Below are positions 1-5,262 of a DNA stretch of 5,322 nucleotides, piece after piece. Below the pieces are notes generated by a model, which was not told the DNA's origin, made no database searches, and saw only the letters and a list, made by a program, of their open reading frames with translations. Both the position numbers and the translations under genes were made by a program. The first letter of the stretch is position 1. Each line of letters starts with the position of its first letter. Source of the DNA: Tannerellaceae bacterium (GTDB taxonomy: Bacteria > Bacteroidota > Bacteroidia > Bacteroidales > Tannerellaceae); the NCBI GenBank assembly GCA_020860805.1, contig JAJBTP010000216.1, positions 1 to 5,322 on the forward strand. Direction: 5' to 3'.

Positions 1-188
1 CCGATAGTCATCTTAAAACAAAATGTAAGACCCGGGTATTAGTGGGTGTGTTTTATTGTCAAAAATGCCTGGAAGAAAAAAAGGATATAAAAGAATGGTG
101 TGGCCATGAATATTATCAGGACCGTCCAGATTGGACCAAACTAGGTAAATGGGAGATGGTAAAGGGAATAAATTCCCCTCAAAAATAA
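1..188 (+). CDS. 3' end of a small Cys/His-containing protein, function unknown
   Basis: An open frame runs from the left edge (first full codon at 3) to a TAA at 186-188, giving 61 residues with no ATG at a plausible start, so the gene probably begins outside the window. An internal GTG at 42 is possible but would discard the first cysteine. The visible part has Cys at about residues 8, 19, 22 and 33 and His at 35 (C-x10-C-x2-C-x10-C-x-H), which could bind a zinc ion. The rest is charged, with several Trp and Tyr, and has no membrane segment. It lies just upstream of the terminase small subunit on the same strand, where phages often carry small DNA-binding or HNH-type proteins. No HNH core is visible here, so I assign no function. 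The other two forward frames are closed by stops within the first 42 bases, which supports this frame. Confidence 0.6.
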   Translation, partial: DSHLKTKCKTRVLVGVFYCQKCLEEKKDIKEWCGHEYYQDRPDWTKLGKWEMVKGINSPQK

Positions 189-197
189 GCTATACCT

Positions 198-232
198 CTA
201 CTTTTTAAAATATGTAAGCATTAAAAAAGTAG
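198..232. promoter_or_regulatory. A/T-rich inverted repeat just upstream of the terminase small-subunit start
   Basis: The left arm CTACTTTTTAA (198-208) pairs with the right arm TTAAAAAAGTAG (221-232), leaving one unpaired A and a 12-base loop. The right arm ends four bases before the ATG at 237, so an RNA hairpin here would occupy the ribosome-landing region. The stem has only four G-C or C-G pairs, so it is weak. It could modulate translation, serve as a protein-binding operator, or act as a weak terminator for the upstream gene. No matching Bacteroides-type promoter (TTTG with TAnnTTTG) was found nearby. Confidence 0.4.
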
Positions 233-236
233 ATAA

Positions 237-647
237 ATGCCTAAAAAGAAAGAAGACACTAAAAAGAACAAAGACAAACTCCTGGCCGCTCTGGAAGAGT
301 GTGCCGGGCTTGTATCGTTTGCCTGTAAGAAGACCGGACTCTCACGGCAAACGTTTTATAGGTGGTGTAAGGAAGATCCTGAATTTAAACAAAAGGTAGA
401 AGACGTTATGGAGCGTCAGGTGGATGTAGTTGAAGCAAAGCTTCTCAAAAAGATTAATGACGAAGATACGACAGCCATTATCTTCTACCTAAAGACAAAA
501 GGCAAACACCGGGGATATACCCAGAAAGTAGAGATTGCTCCGGATGATGATGTCTTAAATATTCAAAAGGCTATTAATGGTCTTACTGATGAACAGAGAA
601 AAGTGTTGTTGAGTCTTGCAGAGAATCATAAGATAGAGGATGATTAG
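237..647 (+). CDS. terS: Phage terminase small subunit (phBC6A51-type HTH protein)
   Basis: This 136-residue protein is likely the small terminase subunit, which binds the packaging site on the phage genome and loads the large subunit. After a Lys-rich start (residues 1-15), residues about 20-52 form a helix-turn-helix: FACKKTGLSRQTFYRW, followed by KEDPEF, as in the phBC6A51 HTH family. A helical stretch at about 53-75 and the segment AIIFYLKTKGKHRGY (80-94) are also typical of these small subunits. The acidic C-terminus (about 102-136) is the usual contact region for the large subunit. The size fits the family. The ATG at 237 is the only good start after the upstream gene's stop. The stop codon overlaps the start of the large subunit by one base (TAGTG), which supports both the role and translational coupling. 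The family is recognised from memory of its motifs. A generic phage HTH regulator is the less likely alternative. Confidence 0.85.
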   Translation: MPKKKEDTKKNKDKLLAALEECAGLVSFACKKTGLSRQTFYRWCKEDPEFKQKVEDVMERQVDVVEAKLLKKINDEDTTAIIFYLKTKGKHRGYTQKVEIAPDDDVLNIQKAINGLTDEQRKVLLSLAENHKIEDD

Positions 648-2137
648 TGAAGTTGAAGGATGAGGAAATATTGAAATTGGCCCGGGCGGTACAATCAGAT
701 GAGTGCCGGAAGAGCTTTTATTATTTTGTTAAGACGTTTTGGGGTGTAATCATTCCGGAAGAGCCTGTATTCAATTGGCATATCAAGTATTTATGTGATG
801 AGCTTCAAAAGCTATCCTACTATATTGTCAACCGGCTGCCGAAACCCTATGACATGATTATCAATATTCCTCCAGGTGCAACCAAGTCGACAATTGTAAC
901 TATTATGTTCCCTGCCTGGCTATGGACACAGGACGCAACGCTGAGGATTATTTCAAACTCCTATTCCGGAGACCTTACACTTGATCACGCGTCGAAGTCG
1001 AAGGATATTATTACCTCACCTCTTTACCGGATGCTTTTCCCGGAAGTAAAGATCCGACGTGATAAGTCGGCCAACGGTAATTATGAAAATACGAAGAGAG
1101 GAGCCCGGTATATTTGTTCCACAGGAGGAACGATTACAGGGAGGCGCGCTCACCTCATCCTCAACGATGACCCTCTGAATCCAAAACAAGCAGAATCCGA
1201 AGCTTTACGTTTACAGGCTCAGGATCACACGAAGACTCTATCCTCCCGTAAAGTAGATAAGAAGAATACTCCCATGGTAACGATTATGCAGCGGCTCCAT
1301 GAGGATGATGTTACTGGATATCTGCTCAAAAAGAAAGGTGAGAAGATATTCCATATATGTCTGCCGGCAGAAGTATCGGAGAATGTAAAGCCAGCAGCTC
1401 TCAAGACAAAATATATCAATGGCCTTCTGGACCCGGTTCGTATCGACAGGGAAGTTATTGCGGAAGCAAAGATAGATTTGGGTTCCCGGGCTTTCGCTGG
1501 CCAGTATGAGCAATCTCCGACAGTACCGGGCGGAAATATCATAAAAGAAAAATGGTTCCGGAAAATCTCTATCTCACAGTTTGAAGCAATCCGGGGCAGA
1601 GCTCCTATGCATTTCTTTATTGATACAGCGTATAAAGAGGAAAACATTAAAAACGACAATGACCCTTCCGGTATCGTTGCTGCGTGTAGAGTGGGCAATT
1701 ACATGTATGTGTTTGATGCGGTGAAAATCTTTAAAGAGTTCCCGGACCTGCTTCGGTTTATTCCGGTCTATGTTCATGCACATGGTTACAATGGAGCCAG
1801 TACTATCCGGATCGAGCCAAAAGCGAACGGGATATCTGTGGTACAAACTATCCGGGAGTATACAAAACTCAATGTAACCGAGACTCCGACCCCCGTCGAT
1901 AGTAAAACAGTACGGTTGAACTTGGCAGCTCCTAAAGTAGAGTGTGGCCGGACATGGCTCGTTGAGGGAGCCTGGAATGAAGAGTTTATAAATGAGATTT
2001 GCGGATTCCCCGGGAAATCGCATGATGAGTATGTGGATCTGTTGGGATATGCAATCGATTACCTGTTGGATGATGATTATACGGATGCTACAACAGATGG
2101 CTATTACGATGATGTTTATCATGCCCTTTGTGGGTAA
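647..2137 (+). CDS. terL: Phage terminase large subunit (packaging ATPase and nuclease)
   Basis: This intact 496-residue protein is the motor that drives DNA through the portal and cuts the concatemer. The N-terminal ATPase has a Walker A-like loop INIPPGATKST (72-82), a Walker B-like segment HLILNDDP (169-176) and the coupling motif MQRLHEDD (214-221). The C-terminal RNase H-fold nuclease shows its acidic residues at D326 (FFIDTA), E390 (RIEPKANG) and D460/D464 (HDEYVDLLGYA). Length and domain order match Terminase_6-type large subunits. The start is GTG at 647. An in-frame TGA at 641-643 rules out anything further upstream, and no early ATG exists. The Walker A loop has Thr where Gly is usual before the Lys (ATKS rather than GKS); I recall this variant in Bacteroidetes phages. 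The tail from about residue 475 is rich in Asp and Tyr. The gene ends 17 bp before the portal gene, and all catalytic motifs are present. Confidence 0.95.
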   Translation: MKLKDEEILKLARAVQSDECRKSFYYFVKTFWGVIIPEEPVFNWHIKYLCDELQKLSYYIVNRLPKPYDMIINIPPGATKSTIVTIMFPAWLWTQDATLRIISNSYSGDLTLDHASKSKDIITSPLYRMLFPEVKIRRDKSANGNYENTKRGARYICSTGGTITGRRAHLILNDDPLNPKQAESEALRLQAQDHTKTLSSRKVDKKNTPMVTIMQRLHEDDVTGYLLKKKGEKIFHICLPAEVSENVKPAALKTKYINGLLDPVRIDREVIAEAKIDLGSRAFAGQYEQSPTVPGGNIIKEKWFRKISISQFEAIRGRAPMHFFIDTAYKEENIKNDNDPSGIVAACRVGNYMYVFDAVKIFKEFPDLLRFIPVYVHAHGYNGASTIRIEPKANGISVVQTIREYTKLNVTETPTPVDSKTVRLNLAAPKVECGRTWLVEGAWNEEFINEICGFPGKSHDEYVDLLGYAIDYLLDDDYTDATTDGYYDDVYHALCG

Positions 2138-2154
2138 AAAATAAATTTTAGATT

Positions 2155-2826
2155 ATGAGTGTAGTTGATTGGTTAAAAAATACTTTTGATGCGGTAACAG
2201 GCCGGCATCAGGAGTTTGAGGAGTTGATGAAGAAAAAGGATATCAATCGTATCCGTTCTCTTATGACAGATAATTCTGTTCAGGTTGCCAAAGCGATAAA
2301 GGAGTATGATGTTAATCAGCATGAAGTAATGTTCCGGCCGGATAAGGCTGTATTTGGTGCAAAAGATCCGATAACAGGTGCCCGGCAGTTTTTGAGATGG
2401 GATAAGAAATGGAAAATTCCTATTCCGTATCAGGTGTACATCAATGAGATTGCTTTGGTGTTTCTTTATGGCCGCCCATTAAAATGGTCTCAGTTAACCA
2501 CCGATACAGATAAAGCCTTTGATGCTTTCAAGGATTTTCTGGAAGATAAACACTTTAACTCTCAGATCCGGGAGGCTAAGAGGTTAGCTGGTGCAGAGAC
2601 ACAGAGTGCTATGCTTTTTCATGTGTTCCAGAATGAAGAAGGGAAAGCAGATTGTTTAATCAAAGTTCTGGCGAAAAGTAAAGGAGATGAGATTCTTTTC
2701 CGGAAAGATCAATATGGCCGGCTTAAGGCTTTTGCCTGGGGATATTATTTAACTGAATCCGGAAGAACAGTATATCACTGGATATTTATACGAAAGACAC
2801 AGTTCTGCATTGTAAACGTGCCATGA
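2155..2826 (+). CDS. Portal protein, N-terminal fragment
   Basis: This open frame of 223 residues starts at ATG 2155, 17 bp after the large terminase stop. Residues 1-209 look like the N-terminal half of an SPP1-type portal: a helical start (DWLKNTFDAV), then a mixed region with RWDKKWKIPIPYQVYINEIA and FLYGRPL, and a wing-like part with FRKDQYGRLKAFAWGYYLTE. The last 14 residues (210-223, ending in a TGA at 2824-2826) belong to the wrong frame and are unlike the rest. The stop overlaps an ATG at 2823 (ATGA), which could allow re-initiation. That ATG corresponds to an internal Met of the ancestral protein, so the overlap is probably fortuitous. Alone, the fragment lacks the stem and crown regions and should not form a working portal. 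Confidence 0.75.
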   Translation: MSVVDWLKNTFDAVTGRHQEFEELMKKKDINRIRSLMTDNSVQVAKAIKEYDVNQHEVMFRPDKAVFGAKDPITGARQFLRWDKKWKIPIPYQVYINEIALVFLYGRPLKWSQLTTDTDKAFDAFKDFLEDKHFNSQIREAKRLAGAETQSAMLFHVFQNEEGKADCLIKVLAKSKGDEILFRKDQYGRLKAFAWGYYLTESGRTVYHWIFIRKTQFCIVNVP

Positions 2827-3602
2827 TTGGCTGGGAGATCGAAGAACGCCCTAATATCATAGGTAAGATTCCGGTTATTCTTTTTGAGCAGGAGAAAGAG
2901 TATGCAGGGGTAGAGCCCATGATCAACCGGCGCGAGTATATGACCAGTCGCACTGCAGATGTGAATGGCCGTTTCTCTGATCCTGCTCTGGTAGCAAATG
3001 CTGAGGTTATTAATAATCTTCCGGAGAAAGGAGAAGACAGTAAGTATTTTAAAATAAAGAATCCTGGTTCAACTAATCCTCTGTATTGTTTGACATGGGA
3101 TTCGGCTGCTGAATCCAAGAAGGTTGAGGCGGATGATCTGGAATATCAAATCCTCAGTAAGTCGTTTACTCCTAAAATCGACCTTGAAACGTTGAAAGGA
3201 CTTAATAGTATTTCGGGCCGTGCTTTACGTCAGGTGATGCTCCTGGCTTTTATTAAGGCAGATAAACGAAAGGAAACGCACGATGGATATGCCAAACGAA
3301 TTGGAAATCTGATTAAAGCCATTATTGGAAACGTTCTGGATATCTCCCTAAAAGATGAATGTGAGAAAATGAGACTTAAACATGAGTTTCAGGAGCCATT
3401 CGCTGAAGATATTACAGCTTTGCTGGATGATCTGATGAAATCCCATAATAGCGGAGGTATGTCATTGAAGACCTATGTTGAAAAGAATCCATACATACAA
3501 GATCCGGAAGAAGAATTAAAACGTCTCGAGGAGGAAGCGGTAAAGAAACAGGAAGAGTATAAAGAACGGATGAAGGTTAATGTGTTCGAGACTGCTGAAT
3601 GA
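2823..3602 (+). CDS. Portal protein, C-terminal fragment
   Basis: This open frame of 259 residues begins at an ATG (2823) matching about residue 224 of the restored portal. The coding frame really extends back to about 2781, encoding DIYTKDTVLHCKRA before that Met. Visible family traits include the segment IIGKIPVILFEQEKEYAGVEPMI, common in portals at the wing-to-stem transition. Next come a helical stem-like region (AADVNGRF to EVINNL in outline is TADVNGRF...ANAEVINNL) and SGRALRQVMLLAFIKAD. The C-terminus is a strongly charged coiled-coil-like helix (EEELKRLEEEAVKKQEEYK) of the crown type. The TGA at 3600-3602 overlaps the MuF start (ATGATG at 3599-3604), typical of coupled head genes. It is in phase with the N-terminal fragment after one added base. 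Confidence 0.75.
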   Translation: MIGWEIEERPNIIGKIPVILFEQEKEYAGVEPMINRREYMTSRTADVNGRFSDPALVANAEVINNLPEKGEDSKYFKIKNPGSTNPLYCLTWDSAAESKKVEADDLEYQILSKSFTPKIDLETLKGLNSISGRALRQVMLLAFIKADKRKETHDGYAKRIGNLIKAIIGNVLDISLKDECEKMRLKHEFQEPFAEDITALLDDLMKSHNSGGMSLKTYVEKNPYIQDPEEELKRLEEEAVKKQEEYKERMKVNVFETAE

Positions 3603-3673
3603 TGAACCCCTACAACAATGCTGGTAAGCTAAAAAAAAGAACTCTTCCGGAGAACAGAAGGATATGCCGCTGA
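3602..3673 (+). CDS. MuF 5' fragment, truncated by frameshift
   Basis: ATG 3602 (or 3599) opens a frame starting MNPYNNAGKLKK, which resembles the first residues of Bacteroidales MuF-type proteins. After the A8 run it becomes RTLPENRRICR and stops at TGA 3671-3673, 23 residues in all. The next frame carries the expected continuation ELFRRTEGYAADVRLIYTDV from 3639. This piece is therefore the true start of the MuF gene rather than an independent small gene. Confidence 0.5.
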   Translation: MNPYNNAGKLKKRTLPENRRICR

Positions 3674-3698
3674 TGTTCGCCTCATCTATACAGATGTC

Positions 3699-4220
3699 AT
3701 GGAAAGGTTGGTTGACCTCGTTATTAAGGTTGAACCTTTCTATGATCCTGAAATCCTTTTCGCTTTTAAAGATTATCCGCAGATATCTAACCAAGCAAAC
3801 GAACTGTTCAGGGAACTTTATAGCCGTCTATATCTGACCATAAGAAACGGAGTAACCACTGAATGGGAAAAAGCGAACCAGGTAACAGATGATTTGGTAA
3901 AGTCTGTATTTGGTGAATCAGTTGTTGACGATAAGCGGTTCGCCCGGTATTTTGACCGGAACCAGAAAGCAATGGATGCTTTCTTCCAACGAAAAACATC
4001 CGCTGAGGGCCTTAACCTATCAAAAAGGATCTGGAACCTGGAAGGACAGTTCCGGGAAGATATGGAGCCCTCCATTGATTGTTTGATCGGACAGGTAAAG
4101 TCGGCCGATGTAATCTCCCGGGAGATCAGAGATTTTTTAGAGGATCCGGATAAACTATTCCGTCGCGTGAGGGATCCACCGGGGAGAGCTGGTGTTATCC
4201 CAGCGTGCCCGGTCTTATAA
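3699..4220 (+). CDS. MuF-like minor head protein, N-terminal fragment
   Basis: This is the middle piece of the MuF gene. The first ATG in the frame is at 3699, but the frame is open back to 3633 and encodes family-like residues there, so 3699 is an internal Met. From 3699 it gives 173 residues, largely helical and charged: DPEILFAFKDYPQISNQANE, then KSVFGESVVDD, and RKTSAEGLNLSKRIWNLEGQ. This resembles the N-terminal half of Bacteroidales phage minor head proteins. It reads properly to LFRRVRDPP (about 4181), then the last residues (GRAGVIPACPVL) are out of frame before a TAA at 4218-4220. The following frame supplies GELVLSQRARSYNPGPGQYR, the expected continuation. The fragment alone lacks the Cys/His core. 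Confidence 0.7.
   Translation: MERLVDLVIKVEPFYDPEILFAFKDYPQISNQANELFRELYSRLYLTIRNGVTTEWEKANQVTDDLVKSVFGESVVDDKRFARYFDRNQKAMDAFFQRKTSAEGLNLSKRIWNLEGQFREDMEPSIDCLIGQVKSADVISREIRDFLEDPDKLFRRVRDPPGRAGVIPACPVL
4113..4126. repeat. 14-bp perfect palindrome ATCTCCCGGGAGAT
   Basis: The 14 bases read identically on both strands with no loop and have the CCCGGG hexamer at the centre. It lies inside the MuF coding sequence, encoding part of VISREI, so it may be a chance result of codon use in this CCGG-rich sequence. A dimeric protein site cannot be excluded. Confidence 0.3.
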
Positions 4221-5262
4221 TCCAGGCCCCGGACAATACCGCAGTAGTTACCTCAACGCCCAGAGGGTTGCCAGAACCGAAACGAATATTGCCTATAAAA
4301 CGGCTGATTATGAAAGGTGGCAGAATCTGGACTTCGTTGTAGGAATAGAGATCCGGAACTCGAACAACCCTAATATCTGTAAACTGTGTATAAATCTGGC
4401 TGGTAAGTATCCGAAAGATTTCAAGTTTACCGGATGGCATCCTCAGTGCCGGTGTTTTGTTGTGACTATATTGGCCTCAGAAGAGGAAATTGATAAATTG
4501 CTGGATAAGATTCTGGCAGATGAGGATACCGCAGACTTCCATTCTGAAAATAAAATAACCTCTTTACCGGATAATCTTGAAAACTGGATTGAGGCGAATG
4601 CTGAAAAGATTAAGGATGCAAAGGAAAGAAATACACTTCCTTACTTTATAAAGGATAACTATGTAGATGGAGATGTCTCTAAAGGTTTTGTCGGTGAAAG
4701 AGATTCCGGAAAAACGGAGTCTATTTACCGGGAAGTTGAGAAACTGGAGAATCAAATAAGGATGAACAAAGACTTTGAAACAGCTATCGTTTTTGATCAA
4801 GAGGGAAATGTTATACTCAATAAAAAGGGTGGCTCTAATTTCGTTGCCTTTACTCAGTCAGAATTGGAGCTATGTGAGAATAGTATTTTCACGCACAATC
4901 ATCCCAGTGGTTGGAAAGCAAAAGAAAATGCATTAGGCAGAATTGGTAGTTCGTTTAGTCCTCAGGATATTAAATTGGCTATATACAATAATCTGGCAGA
5001 GATGAGAGCTGTTACTCCTCATTATACTTTTGTAATGAAGAGACCAGATACCGGATGGAATATTAACCCGAATGATTTTGATAATGAGTTTAGGAGGATT
5101 GAAAGAGGAGTACGGAGAGAGATGGATAAAATAATAAATAATAGCCCTCGAAAGCATGAGGATATAGCTGTCGAAAGGGCTAACATTTTACATTATCACC
5201 TCATCTGGAAACGTTTTGCAAACAAATTTGGATTAACTTATAGTAAAGCTAAGACGCGGTAA
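4192..5262 (+). CDS. MuF-like minor head protein, core plus JAB/RadC-like C-terminal domain
   Basis: This 356-residue frame opens with a GTG at 4192 that is probably an internal Val of the full MuF protein. Residues 1-95 are the MuF/SPP1-gp7 core: YRSSYLNAQRVARTETNIAY (16-35), then a Cys/His cluster (C63 and C66 in CKLC, H83, C86 and C88 in HPQCRC). A linker follows (SLPDNLENWIEANAEKI to TLPYFIKDNY, about 124-157). Residues from about 160 are an added domain. Strands around ETAIVFDQEGNVIL (196-209) precede FTHNHPSG (233-240) and SFSPQDIKLAI (255-264), a pattern like JAB/MPN metalloproteases and RadC: E196, H235, H237, S256, D259. The tail (HYHLIWKRFANKFGLTYSK, 334-352) recalls the ends of similar phage-borne domains. 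Function of the extension is inferred: protease, structural, or toxin-like. No immunity-type gene fits in the 60 bp left downstream. Confidence 0.8.
   Translation: MLSQRARSYNPGPGQYRSSYLNAQRVARTETNIAYKTADYERWQNLDFVVGIEIRNSNNPNICKLCINLAGKYPKDFKFTGWHPQCRCFVVTILASEEEIDKLLDKILADEDTADFHSENKITSLPDNLENWIEANAEKIKDAKERNTLPYFIKDNYVDGDVSKGFVGERDSGKTESIYREVEKLENQIRMNKDFETAIVFDQEGNVILNKKGGSNFVAFTQSELELCENSIFTHNHPSGWKAKENALGRIGSSFSPQDIKLAIYNNLAEMRAVTPHYTFVMKRPDTGWNINPNDFDNEFRRIERGVRREMDKIINNSPRKHEDIAVERANILHYHLIWKRFANKFGLTYSKAKTR

Larger units (their letters stand above)
2155..3602 (+). pseudogene. Portal protein gene, whole locus, interrupted by one frameshift
   Basis: Read as one gene with a single base restored at about 2781, this locus encodes 482 residues, a normal length for SPP1-gp6-type portals. 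The portal is the dodecameric ring at the unique capsid vertex through which the terminase packs DNA. Frame 1 reads sensibly up to GRTVYHW (ending at 2781). The adjacent frame then continues with DIYTKDTVLHCKRAMIGWEI, giving a seamless join. The downstream frame is closed upstream by a TGA at 2754, so the shift must lie between 2757 and about 2781. The position right after the terminase and before MuF is the canonical portal slot. The gene is either truly broken or contains a sequencing error; the two open pieces are listed separately. Confidence 0.8.
3602..5262 (+). pseudogene. MuF/SPP1-gp7-type minor head protein with JAB-like C-terminal extension, whole locus with two frameshifts
   Basis: Removing one A from the A8 run (3631-3638) and one G from the G4 run (4181-4184) gives a continuous 552-residue protein from the ATG at 3602. 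An adjacent in-frame ATG at 3599 is an equally possible start. MuF-type proteins are minor capsid components located inside the head near the portal, and those of temperate phages often carry variable C-terminal domains. In the restored protein, residues 1-190 are a helical N-terminal part and 191-285 contain the conserved MuF core with its Cys/His cluster. The linker ends near LPYFIKDNY, and the last ~200 residues form a JAB-like domain. Overlap with the portal stop and order after the portal match SPP1-like head operons. Whether the breaks are real or sequencing errors cannot be decided from this sequence alone. Confidence 0.75.

Noticed and set aside
198..232. Classical intrinsic terminator for the upstream gene
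   Set aside because: The stem is nearly all A-T and is not followed by a T run on the + strand.
189..236. Promoter before the small terminase subunit
   Set aside because: TACTTTTT at 199-206 is close to a Bacteroides -7 box, but it lacks the final G and there is no TTTG about 20 bases upstream.
1225..2122. Minus-strand open frames opposite the large terminase gene
   Set aside because: They lie entirely opposite a well-supported gene with all catalytic motifs, overlap one another, and their translations show no recognisable family.
2757..2826. Programmed -1 ribosomal frameshift joining the two portal pieces
   Set aside because: The direction would be right, but no X XXY YYZ slippery heptamer occurs between 2757 and the join, and portal genes are not known to need a frameshift. 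A missing base is simpler.
2786..3118. Minus-strand open frame opposite the portal gene
   Set aside because: It is antisense to conserved portal sequence and resembles no protein I recognise. It arises from codon bias of the coding strand.
3633..3639. A AAA AAG heptamer as a dnaX-like programmed frameshift site in MuF
   Set aside because: The heptamer is present, but its AAG is not in phase with the incoming frame, and the needed shift is +1 (or -2), not -1. Transcriptional slippage or an indel remains possible.
4669..5259. A separate RadC DNA-repair gene
   Set aside because: The HNHPSG region is in one uninterrupted frame with the MuF core, with no internal start region or gap, and the spacing to SxxD differs from RadC.
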